A DNA stretch of 64,000 bases. Source: Mycteria americana (taxonomy: Eukaryota > Chordata > Aves > Ciconiiformes > Ciconiidae). Positions 62,601-64,000 of the stretch are shown in pieces; position 1 is the stretch's first letter, and the number at the start of each line of letters is the position of its first letter. The position numbers and the translations under genes are program-made. The stretch lies in assembly GCF_035582795.1 (NCBI RefSeq), contig NC_134368.1, forward strand, positions 1,178,001 to 1,242,000. Direction: 5' to 3'. A model generated the notes under the pieces. The model worked only from the letters and a program-made list of their open reading frames with translations. It made no database searches and was not told the DNA's origin.

Positions 62601-63477
62601 GTGCAAGAGGCCACTGCCCCACCCTGGTCCCATGCAGTGCCACCAAGGTCCCCAGCCCGTGGAGGCTCCTCCTGGCGGGATCCCACGGGGGCAGAGGAGG
62701 TGGCCAGAAGCCTGGCGGGGCTGGTGAGATGCCCCAGGGACCCCCGCCCTGGCTGTGCGCTGTGGGGTGCTGGGCCTCGGGGGACCCCCAGCAGGAGAGC
62801 TCAGCCGCCCGTTGGGGGGTGCAAGGGGCCCCCCACCACGGCCCCAGCTCCCCATTGCCCCACGGTCCCCAGGCGGTGACAAAATCTGTGCCTTCGGGTG
62901 CTCCCCCGGTCTTGGGGTGCCCACCTGGATTTGGGGTGCTCCCCTGACCCTGGGGTGCTCCTCATCCCTCACGGCCCTCTCTCTCTGCTCCGTCTCCCGC
63001 CCCTGTCCCTGCCGCTCCCGGGGTGTCTCTGCCCTCAGCGGGGCTTGGGGGTCCCGTCTCCCCTCAGACGGGGTTTGGGGGTCCCACCTCCCCTCGGGGG
63101 GGTGCACAGCCACCGCTCGCCTGCCCGGGCTCTTCCCGAGACCCCCACGGGGGTGTGTGTGTGTGTGGGGGTGTTGGGGCTCATCCCGCACACACCCCAC
63201 GGCTCAGCCCCCAGCACCCAGCACCCACCAGCACCTCGTGCAGTGGGGGGGGGGACCCCAAGTGCCCTGGAGGGAGCGCGGCCCCGCAGCCCGCGGCGCT
63301 GCACGCCCGGGGCACACCCGCACTGCACCCCGTCGCCCGCACACAGCACCCCACCGCACCCCCGTGCCACATCAGCGCCCGCGTGGTGCAGCCCCACTGC
63401 ACCCACAAAGCCCCCACCGCACCCACAACCCCCCCACCGCTTCCATGTGGTGCCTCGCTGCATCAACACAGCACCCC
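62601..63477. other. Unassigned sequence between two arrays
   Basis: Unique GC-rich sequence with a short GT microsatellite near 63152-63166. No coding exon was recognised. Confidence 0.45.
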
Positions 63478-64000
63478 ACTGCGCGCCAGCACCCGTCTGA
63501 CCCACCAGCACCCATCCAGCACCCATCTGACCCACCAGCACCCATCCAGCACCCGTCTGACCCACCAGCACCCATCTGACCCACCAGCACCCCTCCAGCA
63601 CCCACCCAGCACCCGTCTGACCCACCAGCACCCATCTGACCCACCAGCACCCATCCAGCACCCATCTGACCCACCAGCACCCATCCAGCACCCGTCTGAC
63701 CCACTAGCACCCATCTGACCCACCAGCACCCATCCAGCACCCACCCAGCACCCATCTGACCCACCAGCACCCATCTGACCCACCCAGCACCCACCCAGCA
63801 CCCATCTGACCCACCAGCACCCATCCAGCACCCGTCTGACCCACTAGCACCCATCTGACCCACCAGCACCCATCCAGCACCCACCCAGCACCCATCTGAC
63901 CCACCAGCACCCATCTGACCCACCAGCACCTATCCAGCACCCACCCAGCACCCATCTGACCCACCCAGCACCCACCCAGCACCCATCTGACCCACCAGCA
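63478..64000 (+). repeat. AGCACCCATCTGACCCACC minisatellite, runs off the window
   Basis: Units of 19 bp (AGCACCCATCTGACCCACC) mix with 11 bp AGCACCCATCC and AGCACCCACCC units. The array continues beyond the right edge. Confidence 0.95.

Overview
This window looks like a gene-dense, very GC-rich stretch of a vertebrate, most likely bird, chromosome (probably a microchromosome). The reasons are intron-exon genes with canonical splice sites, 3'-end fragments of a CR1-type LINE (1846-2072, 34228-34290), very few other transposons, and an extreme load of minisatellites and short tandem repeats, by eye about a fifth of the window. Species and chromosome cannot be read from the sequence.

Four protein genes were found by matching translated exons to known families. 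VAX2 (+) contributes only its last coding exon (4542-5033, homeodomain helix 3 to stop) and a likely 2 kb 3'UTR ending near a poly(A) signal at 7010. ATP6V1B1 (+) is complete: 14 coding exons from 9373 to 33740, 496 aa, the B1 subunit of the V-ATPase V1 sector, with a PDZ-type C-terminus. A shootin-family coiled-coil gene (+) follows: 16 predicted exons from 34748 to 42085, about 534 aa. It is a paralogue of SHTN1, which in human sits beside VAX1. TEX261 (-) is complete: 6 coding exons from 53898 down to 48013, 196 aa, an Svp26-family ER/Golgi membrane protein.

Layout: 1-4541 VAX2 intron 2; 4542-7030 VAX2 last exon and 3'UTR; 7031-9372 intergenic and ATP6V1B1 promoter; 9373-33910 ATP6V1B1, with a 12 kb intron 1 holding three tetranucleotide arrays; 33911-34747 short intergenic; 34748-42200 shootin gene; 42201-46740 a less GC-rich, high-complexity interval with no gene seen; 46741-53898 TEX261; 53899-64000 a gene-free run of at least eight different tandem arrays.

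The main biological point is the gene set. VAX, shootin and V-ATPase B genes appear together here. Human 10q25 has VAX1-SHTN1 next to KCNK18 and SLC18A2, and human 8p21 has ATP6V1B2 next to SLC18A1. The window therefore reads as one branch of an ancient duplicated block that still keeps a second shootin gene, one not known to me in the corresponding human 2p13 interval. The second theme is structural: inverted satellite arrays in an ATP6V1B1 intron, one minisatellite family shared in opposite orientation between an ATP6V1B1 intron and distal DNA 28 kb away, and a 47 bp satellite with a 406 bp higher-order period.
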